From an uncultured Latescibacterota bacterium (GTDB taxonomy: Bacteria; Latescibacterota; UBA2968), in assembly GCA_958295785.1 (NCBI GenBank), contig OY282377.1:1006394-1070393 (forward strand): 64,000 nucleotides of DNA, read 5' to 3'. The number at the start of each line of letters is the position of its first letter. Position 1 is the first letter of the stretch. The notes below the pieces were generated by a model. That model did no database searches. It had not been told where the DNA came from and saw nothing but the letters and a program-made list of their open reading frames with translations. Shown here in pieces: positions 15,767 to 25,088 of this stretch. Both the position numbers and the translations under genes were made by a program.

Positions 15767-16951
15767 ATGACCCATCGCCAGGGCCTATATCTCATCCTCG
15801 CCCTAACCTTGCTCTTGCGCGTGGGGTTTGGGTTGACGCAGTCCGATTTGCCCCATGCGTCTGACGAGCGGCATTGGGATGGCCTGGGGAAAGCGTATCT
15901 CGCGCTGGGGATTTTGCATCCCGATACCGGAATGTATCGTCCGCCGTTATACGGCTTATTTCTCGCGGGCATCTATCAGGTGTTCGGGCACGCGCCTGCC
16001 ATCGTGCGGATCGCGCAAGCGGTTATCGGCACAATGACCTGTTGGCTCATCTACATGCTCGGATGCAAAATGGGCCGGGGCAATGCGCGGGTCGGGCTTG
16101 TGGCCGCGGGCTTGTTTGCCATCTATCCCCTGTTCGTGTTTTTTTCCGCCGTGCTCATGGCCGAAACCCTGCTGGTATTTTTGACCACCGCCAGCGTTGT
16201 GTGTTGCGTTCGGTTTTGGCAACAAAGCACATACACGCGGGCCATATTATTTGGCATCGCCGTGGGCTTATCCGCGCTGTGCAAGCCGGTTTTATTGCCC
16301 TGGTTGCCCGCGATACTCTGCGTTTGGGCGTGGAAATCTCACCGGCCCCGCGTACAAAAAGCCGCACGCATCGCGGTTGTGATCGGATCAGTCAGCGCGG
16401 TCATTTTACCATGGACCACGCGCAACTACGCGCTGTCCGGCGAGATAGTGCCCATCTCCGCCAATTTGGGGATCAACTTGCTCGTGGGCGCGCATCCCCA
16501 AGGGCGCGGCTATTACGACAATAAGATCGACTATTTGGCGCACTATCGCACATTGGCCGATACGTCTCACGCCGCAGTGGCCGACCGCAAAGTGGCGGGC
16601 ATTGTCTTGGGCTGGATCGCGGACAATCCCCTGCACCACCTGCGCTTGGGCATCGACAAACTGTTCTATTTCTGGTGCCCCTGGGTACCGGGCGAATCTC
16701 CATTACGCACTGCGGTCGCCGCGCTGTCCTGCGGCCCGGTGTTGTTACTCGGCCTCGTGGGTGCGTATTGGCAACGCCGCACGCCCGAAGGCATGATGCT
16801 CGTTTTGCTGGTGATTTGCATGTCCGCCCTGCACATGGTATTTTTTTCCCACACGCGCTTTCGGTTGCCTGTGGATGCGGTCTTGTGCGCGCCTGCGGCC
16901 TGGGTGTTGGTGCGATGGATCTATCGGATGGGAAAACCTCATGACTGCTGA
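15767..16951 (+). CDS. GT39/ArnT-like membrane glycosyltransferase
   Basis: The protein has 394 residues; ATG 15767 (MTHRQGLYLILALTLLLR) is chosen because upstream codons run through the repeat remnant and the end of wzi. Polytopic, with an acidic D-E pair in the first extracytoplasmic loop (ASDERHWDGLGKAYL) and YRPPLYGLFLAGIYQ, the pattern of dolichyl-phosphate-mannose/undecaprenyl-sugar-dependent transferases (PMT_2). It would transfer a lipid-linked sugar outside the inner membrane. The stop overlaps the next gene start by 11 nt. Confidence 0.82.
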   Translation: MTHRQGLYLILALTLLLRVGFGLTQSDLPHASDERHWDGLGKAYLALGILHPDTGMYRPPLYGLFLAGIYQVFGHAPAIVRIAQAVIGTMTCWLIYMLGCKMGRGNARVGLVAAGLFAIYPLFVFFSAVLMAETLLVFLTTASVVCCVRFWQQSTYTRAILFGIAVGLSALCKPVLLPWLPAILCVWAWKSHRPRVQKAARIAVVIGSVSAVILPWTTRNYALSGEIVPISANLGINLLVGAHPQGRGYYDNKIDYLAHYRTLADTSHAAVADRKVAGIVLGWIADNPLHHLRLGIDKLFYFWCPWVPGESPLRTAVAALSCGPVLLLGLVGAYWQRRTPEGMMLVLLVICMSALHMVFFSHTRFRLPVDAVLCAPAAWVLVRWIYRMGKPHDC

Positions 16952-18332
16952 AGCGACCCGCTATCATCCGCGCCACGCGCCGCTGGTATGGGGCGTTTGT
17001 GCCTTGCAAGTCGTATTGATCGCCGCGCCCTTTTTCATCTCGGCAATCCTCCCGGTGGTCTGCGTGTTGACCCTGGTCTCCGCAGTCGCGCTGTTCGGGT
17101 CGATCACCCTGTCCGTGCTCTATCTGTGCTTTGTGGCCGCGGTCGTGCCCTCGTGGTTTTACGCAGATTATCTCCTCTTGCCGCTGGATTTTAAGTTCTA
17201 CGAGGGACTTTTCGCGCTCGTGATGGGCATGGCCTGCCTCACTCATTTGTCCGAAGGCCGATGGAACTGGCGGCGGCACACCGCGTTGGATCGACCGATA
17301 TGCGCGTTGCTCGCGCTGGTGGTTTTGTCGTGCGTGCTCGGCCTGATATACGGGCAATCGGTTTCTCAAATGCTGCGCGATGCGCGCTATCCCCTGTACT
17401 ACGCGCTGTTTTTCGCGGTGACGTGGTTTTTCGATGTGCGCCGCTTCGCCACCTTTTTGTACCTGTTTGTGGTCATCGCCGCCATAGTCGGCATTGAGTA
17501 TTTGGTCGAGTTTTTTCTTTTTGTGAATACGGATATTGCGGGCGGTTTTGTGCGGGTTGCGCGCCTCGAGGGCATTGTATTGCCCATGGGCATCCTCATG
17601 ATTGCGGCCATTTTATCGTTTGAACCGCGCGTGTACAAACGGGCATGGGCCTGCGTCGCCATGCTGCCTATCGGCTTGGCGTTGATTTTGACAGTGGGGC
17701 GCAGTATGTGGATTTCCCTATTTGTGGGGCTGATCGCTTTGGGCGGGTTGGTCGCGCTGGACAAGCGCGCATCGGGCCGACGCGTGTCGCGGTTTGTCGT
17801 CGTATCTGCGATTCCCCTGCTGCTGCTAACAATGGGCTATGTTTTTCAGCAACAGACGCGCACGGCTTTCAGCGATGTGGCCCGCGACCGCGTGACGCAA
17901 AGCACGGAAGCCATAACAGGGCGGTTACTGCCCTATGGCAAGGCGCTGGAAAAAATTCGCCAACACCCCTTGCTCGGCGGTGGGCACGGCCAAACCGTGA
18001 CGTTCCTATCCACCTTCCCAATGACCGAGGTGATAACCGTGGGCTCGGTTGACAATGTGTATTTGACCATTGGCATGCGAATGGGCCTCATCGGCATAGC
18101 CGCGTTCTTGTGGGTCTATGTCACGGCCCTGCGGTGTGCGTATCGCTTGTTCCAGCGCAGTGCCCATGCCCGCACGCGCTTGTTTTGCGCGGCGTTTATC
18201 GCCATCTATTCCGCCCTGCTCGTCCACGGCCTGGCCGATGCCACGCTCTTTGTCAATCGGTTGATCTTTATTCACGCGACATTTTTGGGCCTCGTCGCAC
18301 GCCTATTCGCCAAGGAGAAAAACCATGCCTGA
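16941..18332 (+). CDS. O-antigen ligase/polymerase-like membrane protein (Wzy_C)
   Basis: The protein has 463 residues from ATG 16941, overlapping the preceding gene. About 11-12 membrane segments surround a large periplasmic loop (about 305-360) holding RVTQSTEAITGRLLPYGKAL and HPLLGGGHGQTV, the typical Wzy_C/O-antigen ligase loop. TVGRSMWISLFVGL is also family-like. It joins or polymerises lipid-linked polysaccharide in the periplasm. Sequence alone does not separate WaaL from Wzy. The 3' end overlaps the following GT2 gene by 8 nt. Confidence 0.82.
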   Translation: MTAEATRYHPRHAPLVWGVCALQVVLIAAPFFISAILPVVCVLTLVSAVALFGSITLSVLYLCFVAAVVPSWFYADYLLLPLDFKFYEGLFALVMGMACLTHLSEGRWNWRRHTALDRPICALLALVVLSCVLGLIYGQSVSQMLRDARYPLYYALFFAVTWFFDVRRFATFLYLFVVIAAIVGIEYLVEFFLFVNTDIAGGFVRVARLEGIVLPMGILMIAAILSFEPRVYKRAWACVAMLPIGLALILTVGRSMWISLFVGLIALGGLVALDKRASGRRVSRFVVVSAIPLLLLTMGYVFQQQTRTAFSDVARDRVTQSTEAITGRLLPYGKALEKIRQHPLLGGGHGQTVTFLSTFPMTEVITVGSVDNVYLTIGMRMGLIGIAAFLWVYVTALRCAYRLFQRSAHARTRLFCAAFIAIYSALLVHGLADATLFVNRLIFIHATFLGLVARLFAKEKNHA

Positions 18333-19245
18333 ACGCGCCACAGCCATTGTGGTCAATTGGAATGCCGGGGCGCATCTGTCGCGGTGTGTCGCGGCATTGA
18401 TCGATCAACGCGGGATCGATCTCGACATCGTCGTGGTCGATAATGCCTCGTCGGACAACAGTCTAAAGGCCCTGAACGTTTATGGCGACCGCGTGCGCGT
18501 GGTGCAAACGGGCGAAAACCTGGGCTTTGGGCGCGCGATCAACCGGGGGTTGGCGGTTTCGGATGGCGCGATAGTCATTGCCCTCAACCCGGATGTGGTG
18601 TTGCGCCCCAATGCGGTCGATGCGATAGTCGAATTTTTAAACGCGCATACCGATGTGGGCATGGTCGGCCCGCGCTTGAAAGATGCAGAGGGTCGCGTCA
18701 TTGCCTCGTGCGGCGACGCGCCCAAGCTCGCAGGTGAAATTGGGCGCAAATTCCTATTGCACAAGCTATTTCCCATGCTTAACTTTCGCCGCCGATGGCC
18801 CGCCAAATCCGAAGCCGTGGACTGGGTCACCGGGGCGTGTTTTGCCGTGCAACGCCGCGCCATCGCCGCTGTCAATGGGTTGGACGAGGCCATTTTTATG
18901 TATTACGAAGATGTCGATCTGGGCCTGCGGATCCAACGCGCGGGTTGGCGAGTGGTGTATTTGCCCGAAGCCGAAGGTATGCACATCGGCGGCGAGAGTT
19001 CCAAACAGGCGTTGACGCGCATGCTGGTGGTCAGCGAGGCGTCTTATGCCTATTTTATTCGCAAACACCTGGGGCAATGGGCAGCGCGCCTGCTCCTCGT
19101 GTTGCGCCCCATCGAAATGATGTTGCGCGCCGCGCTTTGGGGCGGCGTGTTTTTGCTCATCCGCAGCCGTCGCCTTGAGGCGCGCGGGCGGTTGCGGGCT
19201 TATTGGTTTGTACTAACTCACGGTGCTGTGGAGGAAGGCTTATGA
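18325..19245 (+). CDS. Family 2 glycosyltransferase (rhamnosyltransferase-like)
   Basis: The protein has 306 residues from ATG 18325, preceded by AAGGAGAAAAACC. It is a GT-A fold with AIVVNWNAGAHLSRC, VVVDNASSDNS, LNPDVVLRP and the acceptor-side MYYEDVDLGLRIQRAGW. It resembles WbbL-like dTDP-rhamnosyl transferases, but the sugar is not assignable. A hydrophobic segment near 250-275 suggests membrane association. Overlaps both neighbours, hence one operon. Confidence 0.9.
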   Translation: MPERATAIVVNWNAGAHLSRCVAALIDQRGIDLDIVVVDNASSDNSLKALNVYGDRVRVVQTGENLGFGRAINRGLAVSDGAIVIALNPDVVLRPNAVDAIVEFLNAHTDVGMVGPRLKDAEGRVIASCGDAPKLAGEIGRKFLLHKLFPMLNFRRRWPAKSEAVDWVTGACFAVQRRAIAAVNGLDEAIFMYYEDVDLGLRIQRAGWRVVYLPEAEGMHIGGESSKQALTRMLVVSEASYAYFIRKHLGQWAARLLLVLRPIEMMLRAALWGGVFLLIRSRRLEARGRLRAYWFVLTHGAVEEGL

Positions 19246-20354
19246 TTCCCATTTTTCGTCCCTGCTTTGACGAGGCAGAAGTCGAGGCCGTGCGCGAGGT
19301 GTTGCTGTCCGGCTGGGTTGGCCCCGGGCAAAAGGTCGAAGAACTCGAAACGCGATTTGCCCAGTACGTGGGGGCAAAACACGCGGTTTCCGTCAATTCG
19401 TGCTCTGCCGCGCTCCTGTTGGCTTTGAAAACTCTAAATGTGGCAGGCGGCGAGGTGATTACCACGTCCATGACCTTTGTATCGACCAACCACGCGATTT
19501 TGCAAAATGGCGCCACGCCCGTGTTTTGCGATATCGATCCCGAAACCCTGAACATCGATCCAAAAGCGATTGAAACGCGCATCACACCGCGCACCCGCGC
19601 GATTATGGTCGTGCATTTTGCCGGGCACCCCTGCGATATGGACGCGATCTTAGCCATTGCAAATTCGCGCGGGATTCCCGTCGTGGAAGACGCCGCACAC
19701 GCCAGCGGGGCGCGCTACAAAGACCACATAATCGGCGGGGTTGGCACAGTGACGTGTTTTAGCTTTGACGCGCGCAAGAATTTATCGACCTGTGACGGTG
19801 GCATGTTGACCACCAACGATGCGGACTTGGCCGCGCATGCGTGCAAATTGCGCTGGCTGGGCATTTCCCGCGGCACTTATGATCGGTTTCGAAAAAACGG
19901 CACAGAGCGGCGATGGGAATACGAGGTGGGCGAACTCAGTTCTAAATGCTATATGAACGATCTCAACGCGGCTATCGGCCTGGTGCAGTTGGGCAAGTTG
20001 GAATCCGCCAATGCCCAACGCCGAGAGATTTTTTTGCATTACAAACGCGCTTTTGACGCGCTCGACTGGCTGCAAACGCCCACGGAACAAGCGGATGTTC
20101 GCAGCGCGATGCACGCCTATGTGGCGCGCACGCCCCAGCGCGATGGCCTCATCGATCACTTGGCGCAGCGCGGCATAGACGCGGGCGTTCACTACAAGCC
20201 CTGCCATCTTTTTGACGTGTATCGGCCCTATCGCACGGCTCTGCCCGTCACCGATTCGGTATGGCCCCATCTGATAACCCTGCCCATGTTTCCGAGCATG
20301 ACCGGGGGCGAAATCGAGCAAGTCGTCGATGCGGTGCGCGATTTCAACCCATAG
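19242..20354 (+). CDS. DegT/DnrJ/EryC1/StrS aminotransferase
   Basis: The protein has 370 residues; ATG 19242 overlaps the GT2 stop as ATGA, with GGAGGAAGGC upstream. It is a PLP enzyme making amino-sugars from keto-sugar nucleotides. The PLP lysine is K179 in SFDARKNLSTCDGG, and VEDAAHASGARY holds the conserved aspartate. It would supply an amino-deoxy sugar for the polysaccharide made by this cluster. Confidence 0.92.
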   Translation: MIPIFRPCFDEAEVEAVREVLLSGWVGPGQKVEELETRFAQYVGAKHAVSVNSCSAALLLALKTLNVAGGEVITTSMTFVSTNHAILQNGATPVFCDIDPETLNIDPKAIETRITPRTRAIMVVHFAGHPCDMDAILAIANSRGIPVVEDAAHASGARYKDHIIGGVGTVTCFSFDARKNLSTCDGGMLTTNDADLAAHACKLRWLGISRGTYDRFRKNGTERRWEYEVGELSSKCYMNDLNAAIGLVQLGKLESANAQRREIFLHYKRAFDALDWLQTPTEQADVRSAMHAYVARTPQRDGLIDHLAQRGIDAGVHYKPCHLFDVYRPYRTALPVTDSVWPHLITLPMFPSMTGGEIEQVVDAVRDFNP

Positions 20355-20367
20355 ACGAATAGACGCG

Positions 20368-20490
20368 AAGCAGGGGTCAGCAAAACCAGCGGTAAGCCCA
20401 TACCTCGCTTTGGGTGGATGGGCGAGGGCTAACCACTAACCGCTGACTTTTGACTGGGCGGGGGCTGAAAGCTGATTACATTTCCCGTCT
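20368..20490 (+). repeat. GGTCAGC-type repeat tract
   Basis: AGGGGTCAGCAAAACCAGCG, then GGGCGAGGGCTAACCACTAA and GGGGGCTGAAAGCTGATTAC: a longer copy of the heptamer-like tract, between the aminotransferase and the next polysaccharide gene. Confidence 0.6.
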
Positions 20491-20521
20491 CCCGTCTCAC
20501 CTCCTTTTCCCAAGGTGTGCT

Positions 20522-22102
20522 TTGACGCCCGTTATTTTATTTTTCTTTTCTGCGATTTTGGCGGTTTTGTTTGCGGCCCTCGCACGCCTGATTGCAAAAC
20601 GCACGCGCCGTTTTGGCGTGCCCGTCTCCACTTTGGGCGGTCCAGCTTTGCTGGCCGCTCTTTTTTGTGGCTTCTCTTTCACACCACTCCCATTGGGGCT
20701 CATCGCAGGCGCGCTTGGCATGGCACTGATCGGATTTTTGGACGACTGGCGTCCTTTCGCCCCCCTGCACAAATTCGCGCTGACCCTCGCGGTTGCCGGC
20801 ATGGCCGCAGGCCTGGGGCCGCGCATCCATCTCACCGATATTGTCTGGATCGATGGCGCACTGACCGCGCTGTGGATGGTGTGGATGTGCCATGCGTTCA
20901 ATGTGTTGGACATGGCAGATGGCCTGTCCGCGGGCATTGGGGCCATCGCTTCCCTGAGTTTGTGGCTGGTGGGCGCGGGCGATTGGGTGTTGGTGATAGC
21001 TGGCGCACTCATGGGCTATTTGGCGCACAATATCCATCCCGCGCGCCTCTATATGGGCGATGCAGGAAGCCTGTTGTTCGGCTTTTTGTTGAGTGGCATG
21101 GGCATTGCGGTCGCCAATGAGGTGGGAAATATCGCCGGCGTCATCGGCCCTTTGATCGCGCTGGGCGTTCCAACATTCGAGGCATTGTTTATCAGCGCGA
21201 TTCGATTTGCCAAAGGCCGATCCATTGTGCGGGCGAGCCGCGATCACGTCGCCCAGCGGTTGGTGCAATACGGCCTGTCGGTGCGCTTTGCCGTGGCCCT
21301 GATGTGGTGGGCGGGCCTCGTCGTGGGCGCGTTGGGCCTTGCGGTCGCGCTGGGGTATTGGATCGGTTTGCTCGGGGTTTTGTGTCTCGCGGTCGGCGCG
21401 TGGCAAGGGCTGGCCCGCGTGGATATGGAAGGCGATGGGTGCGATGGACACACGGTTGGATTGTTCGAGAAAAACTGGTTGATCCACCGCATCATGCGGC
21501 AGGCGATGGGAGAGGTGAAGGGGCTGGTGAACGGGCGATTGCTCGACGCGGGATGCGGTAGCAAGCCATATATCGGCATCTTTGAGGGGCGCGTGCAACA
21601 CTACATCGGCATAGAGAAAAGTCGCGGGCGATACGAACGGGCCGATGCGTGGGGCGATGTGCTGGCCCTTCCGTTTCGGGACCGCGCCTTCGATACCGCG
21701 TTGTGCAATCAAGTTTTAGAACACGTTCCCGAGCCGCAAATGGCAATGGATGAACTGGCGCGCGTGTTGCGTCCCGGGGGCTATCTCATTGTCACGGCGC
21801 CGCATATTTGGGGCTTGCACGAAGTCCCGCACGATTATTTTCGCTTTACGCCCTACGGCTTGCGCCATCTCGCGGAACGGGCGGGTCTCGCCATCTGCAA
21901 AACCCACGCGCTCGCGGGATTTTGGGTCACGGCCGGGGCGCGCTTCTGCTATTATTTGGCGCGGTTTGACCGCGGGCCTCTCATCCCTTTTGTGCGAATT
22001 GGATTTTTCCTCATCCAACTCGGCGCGCTGTTTTTAGATCGCTTGCACCGCGTGGAGAGCGATGCGTGGAATTTTCTGCTCATCGCACAAAAGCGAGGGT
22101 AA
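20522..22102 (+). CDS. Fusion: WecA/MraY-type glycosyl-1-phosphate transferase + SAM methyltransferase
   Basis: The protein has 526 residues. The likely start is TTG 20522 after AAGGTGTGC; upstream in-frame codons lie in a repeat. Residues 1 to about 305 are a polytopic GT4 domain with GFLDDW (71-76), NVLDMADG (127-134) and YMGDAGSLLFGF (177-188), the motifs that bind undecaprenyl phosphate and UDP-sugar. Residues from about 330 are a class I methyltransferase: LLDAGCGSKPY, LPFRDRAFDTALCNQVLEHV, ARVLRPGGYLIVTAP, ending in a hydrophobic stretch. The GT4 half would start lipid-linked repeat-unit synthesis. The methyltransferase target is unknown. No stop or start break is visible between the halves. 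Confidence 0.85.
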   Translation: MTPVILFFFSAILAVLFAALARLIAKRTRRFGVPVSTLGGPALLAALFCGFSFTPLPLGLIAGALGMALIGFLDDWRPFAPLHKFALTLAVAGMAAGLGPRIHLTDIVWIDGALTALWMVWMCHAFNVLDMADGLSAGIGAIASLSLWLVGAGDWVLVIAGALMGYLAHNIHPARLYMGDAGSLLFGFLLSGMGIAVANEVGNIAGVIGPLIALGVPTFEALFISAIRFAKGRSIVRASRDHVAQRLVQYGLSVRFAVALMWWAGLVVGALGLAVALGYWIGLLGVLCLAVGAWQGLARVDMEGDGCDGHTVGLFEKNWLIHRIMRQAMGEVKGLVNGRLLDAGCGSKPYIGIFEGRVQHYIGIEKSRGRYERADAWGDVLALPFRDRAFDTALCNQVLEHVPEPQMAMDELARVLRPGGYLIVTAPHIWGLHEVPHDYFRFTPYGLRHLAERAGLAICKTHALAGFWVTAGARFCYYLARFDRGPLIPFVRIGFFLIQLGALFLDRLHRVESDAWNFLLIAQKRG

Positions 22103-22170
22103 TGCGAATCGACAAATCAGCAAAACGGAGCACCGCCCCTGCGTTTGGCCTGATGTGATATGCGACCCGC

Positions 22171-22561
22171 AAATGATTCTCTTGACCTTACGCTGTCATT
22201 CAAAAAAGCCATTGCAAAAATGCCATCCCAAAAGACCATCGGATAAAGCCATCACGCACAGCGCACAAGGCCGTCTCGCAACCCACAGCCATCTTGCAAC
22301 CCACTTTGCAGGCCAGCGCATGTCGTCCTGTTACAAAAGCGATTTGCGTTGTGCCAGCCTCTCGGCGCATGAGAGCGGCATTTTTGAACTGCTGGGGCAG
22401 TTGTACCCCGCTCGCCTACTTTTTTTTTTTGTTGAAAAAAAGTAGGTCGCCGAAGGCATCGAAGGCAACAAACGAGGAGTTAGGACCAAACGCTTGAGAC
22501 GAGCAACCCATGATCTCTATGGAACGCCTGTTCCTCATTCCTCCCTGATAGGAGGCAGGAT
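22171..22561 (-). repeat. Dispersed ~400-bp repeat, copy C (inverted)
   Basis: Inverted relative to the other full copies; begins AATGATTCTCTTGACC and ends TAGGAGGCAGGAT. It contains a 90-codon plus-strand frame (22173-22445) homologous to the 81-82-codon frames of copies A and B, with an in-frame insertion of about nine codons and a longer T tract. The terminal GGAGG lies 14 nt before the ATG of the next gene. Nothing else is seen in 22103-22570. Confidence 0.8.
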
Positions 22562-22570
22562 TGTGATGCC

Positions 22571-24640
22571 ATGACGAACAAATCGGAAACCGCGGCCATC
22601 GCGCTGGTCATCGCCTTTGCTTTTGGCCTCCGCTATCTCCAATTAAACATCGGCTTGCCCTATTTGTATTTTTGGGACGAACCACTCACGGCCGGCAATG
22701 CCCTTCAGATGCTGAAAACCGGGGATTACAACCCCCACTTTTTCAAGTACGGCTCGCTGATGATTTATTTGAACCTCTTGGTCGATAAACTCCACTGCGT
22801 CTATCTCTCCCTCACAGGCGCGTTGCAAGGCGTGGAAAATATCCACATCGGCACGGGTTGGCATTGGGCGATTTCCCATCCGAGCTTTTATTTTTCCAAC
22901 CGCTTTTTAACCGCTGCAATGGGCACTGCAACGGTCTTTGTCACCTATCTAATGGGCAGGCTGATATGCAGCACATGGACGGGTATCGCATCGGCCTTTT
23001 TCCTCGCGGTTCTCCCGGTGCATATCGCGCATTCGGGCTTTGTAACCGTGGATGCGCCGGTCGCCTTGTTTGTCGCCCTGACCGCGCTGTTTTCCATTTT
23101 GTTCATTCACCGCCAAAAAAGAATCTATTTCATTTTGAGTCTGATCTGCGTCGGGTTTGCCGCAGCGACAAAATACAATTCGGGTCTGGCAATTTTGCTC
23201 CCCATCGCTTCGCTGATTTGGATGTCCTATAAACGCAAAATCGCACGCCAAAAATTTTATTGGCTGGCGATTCCAACCCTCCCCGCGCTCACCTTCCTGT
23301 GCGCGATGCCCTACGCAATCCTCGATTTCCCCAACTTCCTCAAAGACGTTTTGCATCAAATGATCTACTACAAAGTGACGGGGCACCCCGGGGCGACGAT
23401 TGCGCCCGGATGGGAGCACCTCGGGTTTCAGATGCGCGAATTTTACCAAAATATCGGGTTGGCAGGCGCGATCTTCTTTCTGCTCGGGCTGGCCGGGATA
23501 TTCTCCCGGCCCTCATGGTTTCTAATTTTGTTGTTCCCCACAGCCTATCTCTTGTTTATGAGTAGCATGACCGTCAACTTTCACCGCAACTTTATCCAAA
23601 TCTACCCCTTCATCGCTGTCTGTGTGGGCCTTGCTTTTTTTTGTCTGCATGTGGCTTTGAAGCGTTTGCGGTTCAGGCGAAAAAAACGGGCGATAATCTG
23701 TATCGTCGCCGCCCTCTTCTTGTTGCCCCGCGCCTATGACGCCTATCAGACGGGCCGGGCGTTGCACGCCAGCCGAGACACGAGAAGCGCGGTCATAGAC
23801 GCACTCAACGCGATGGAGAACGCGAAAAAAGTCATCTTCGCCAAAGAACTGCGGGTTCACGCGCAAGACCTCAACAGATTAAAATGCGACTACGCCATCC
23901 ACCCCATCGAGATGATGGGCGCGGCACAACACGAGGACAGCACGATTTACGTTCTGCCATCCAAAATCTCGCAGATTTACGATTACCACCGCGCAGAAAT
24001 CGCCGTCAAACAAGCCATCATCGACGACATTCACCGCGAGCACATCCTCCAATACGTCAAAAATCCCTACATTGAACAGGATCTCGGCGTGGATTATATC
24101 AAACAAAACGCCGCGACCATGCTCGATGTTTTCTCCACGAGCCCCACCTTGATCATCGCCAATTTCATGCCGCGCACCCCTTTGCACCCCGGGGTTATCG
24201 CACTGGACACCTGCACGCGCTCGCCCACGGGCACGCAAATCAACATCCGCAACACCGCCACGCTCCGCGAAGGTTCTATCGCCACCCCGGCTTACGAGTT
24301 AAAACCCGGCGCATACCTATTTTCCATGCGCGCCAAAAAACCCGCAGTTCCAGAAAGATCACAGAACTTCGCGTTTGGGGAATACGAAGTGGCGATCACT
24401 GTCAAACGCCCGTCTGCATTCCCCAACCGCGCCCGCATCAGGGTTTCAATCTTCGCGGACGAGATTCTCTTAAAGCAACGCATCTTTGACCCAACAGAAA
24501 CGTTTAAGCAAATGGACACCTCGTTTTCGCTCCCAAAAAGTCAGCGCGTTGCCGTAAAAATCGAAAACATCAACAACGCGCCCGACCATCCTTCCCCTGC
24601 GGAAACGACGATCAAAGAACTGAAAATTTTGGCTCTGTGA
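22571..24640 (+). CDS. GT39-like membrane glycosyltransferase with C-terminal extracytoplasmic domain
   Basis: The protein has 689 residues from ATG 22571. The first ~400 residues are polytopic, with the PMT/GT39 acidic motif WDEPLTAGNAL after the first membrane helix and FKYGSLMIYL. The C-terminal ~260 residues (from about 405) are hydrophilic, probably periplasmic, and end in a beta-rich region. It presumably transfers a lipid-linked sugar at the periplasmic face. Its ribosome-binding sequence appears to be the terminal GGAGG of repeat copy C. Composition is A+T-richer than the cluster upstream, so it may be a later addition. Confidence 0.78.
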   Translation: MTNKSETAAIALVIAFAFGLRYLQLNIGLPYLYFWDEPLTAGNALQMLKTGDYNPHFFKYGSLMIYLNLLVDKLHCVYLSLTGALQGVENIHIGTGWHWAISHPSFYFSNRFLTAAMGTATVFVTYLMGRLICSTWTGIASAFFLAVLPVHIAHSGFVTVDAPVALFVALTALFSILFIHRQKRIYFILSLICVGFAAATKYNSGLAILLPIASLIWMSYKRKIARQKFYWLAIPTLPALTFLCAMPYAILDFPNFLKDVLHQMIYYKVTGHPGATIAPGWEHLGFQMREFYQNIGLAGAIFFLLGLAGIFSRPSWFLILLFPTAYLLFMSSMTVNFHRNFIQIYPFIAVCVGLAFFCLHVALKRLRFRRKKRAIICIVAALFLLPRAYDAYQTGRALHASRDTRSAVIDALNAMENAKKVIFAKELRVHAQDLNRLKCDYAIHPIEMMGAAQHEDSTIYVLPSKISQIYDYHRAEIAVKQAIIDDIHREHILQYVKNPYIEQDLGVDYIKQNAATMLDVFSTSPTLIIANFMPRTPLHPGVIALDTCTRSPTGTQINIRNTATLREGSIATPAYELKPGAYLFSMRAKKPAVPERSQNFAFGEYEVAITVKRPSAFPNRARIRVSIFADEILLKQRIFDPTETFKQMDTSFSLPKSQRVAVKIENINNAPDHPSPAETTIKELKILAL

Positions 24641-25031
24641 AAACGAAATGCGCGAGAATGACATCGGACAGGCACGGGCGTTATGTCAGTTGTCAGTTCG
24701 CACAGCTCAAATTTCGAAAAGGCGGGAGAGGGGAGATGTAAGAAGCCCCGCCCAACCCCAGTCCCCCAAGCGGTCAGCGGATAGCAGTCAGCAAAACAAG
24801 CAATCAGCGGGATTGGGCGGGGGCTGATCGCTGATCGCCAAAAGCTAATTGTATTTTCGGGCGAGCACGGGGGCATCGCCCCTACACACACTCGCCTTTT
24901 GTGGCTAAACTTCCATCTCGCTTCTCCCGCTGTTGTCAAAAATCACACCTGTGCAAAATTGCCACACATTTCATTTTTCTTTTTTAATCACATCCCACTA
25001 AAATTCAACAACTTAAAAAAGTTGGGCACAA
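24641..25031. other. Non-coding gap with short repeats
   Basis: No gene is seen. It holds a GGTCAGC/GCTGATCGC heptamer tract (about 24765-24850), one GC-rich hairpin repeat (24859-24885) and an A+T-rich stretch (24940-25020) ending in the inverted repeat CAACTT-AAAA-AAGTTG (25009-25024), just upstream of the sigma-54 promoter. Confidence 0.6.
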
Positions 25032-25047
25032 TGGCACGCCTTTTGCC
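25032..25047 (+). promoter_or_regulatory. Sigma-54 (-24/-12) promoter
   Basis: TGGCACG-CCTT-TTGCC matches the sigma-54 consensus TGGCACG-N4-TTGCW almost exactly. The invariant GG (25033-25034) and GC (25045-25046) are separated by exactly 10 nt. The predicted start near 25058 lies 31 nt upstream of the lipoprotein ATG. Implies activator-dependent expression of the envelope genes that follow. Confidence 0.75.
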
Positions 25048-25088
25048 TAATATATGGGTACACCGAAAACCTCAACGGGACACGCACG

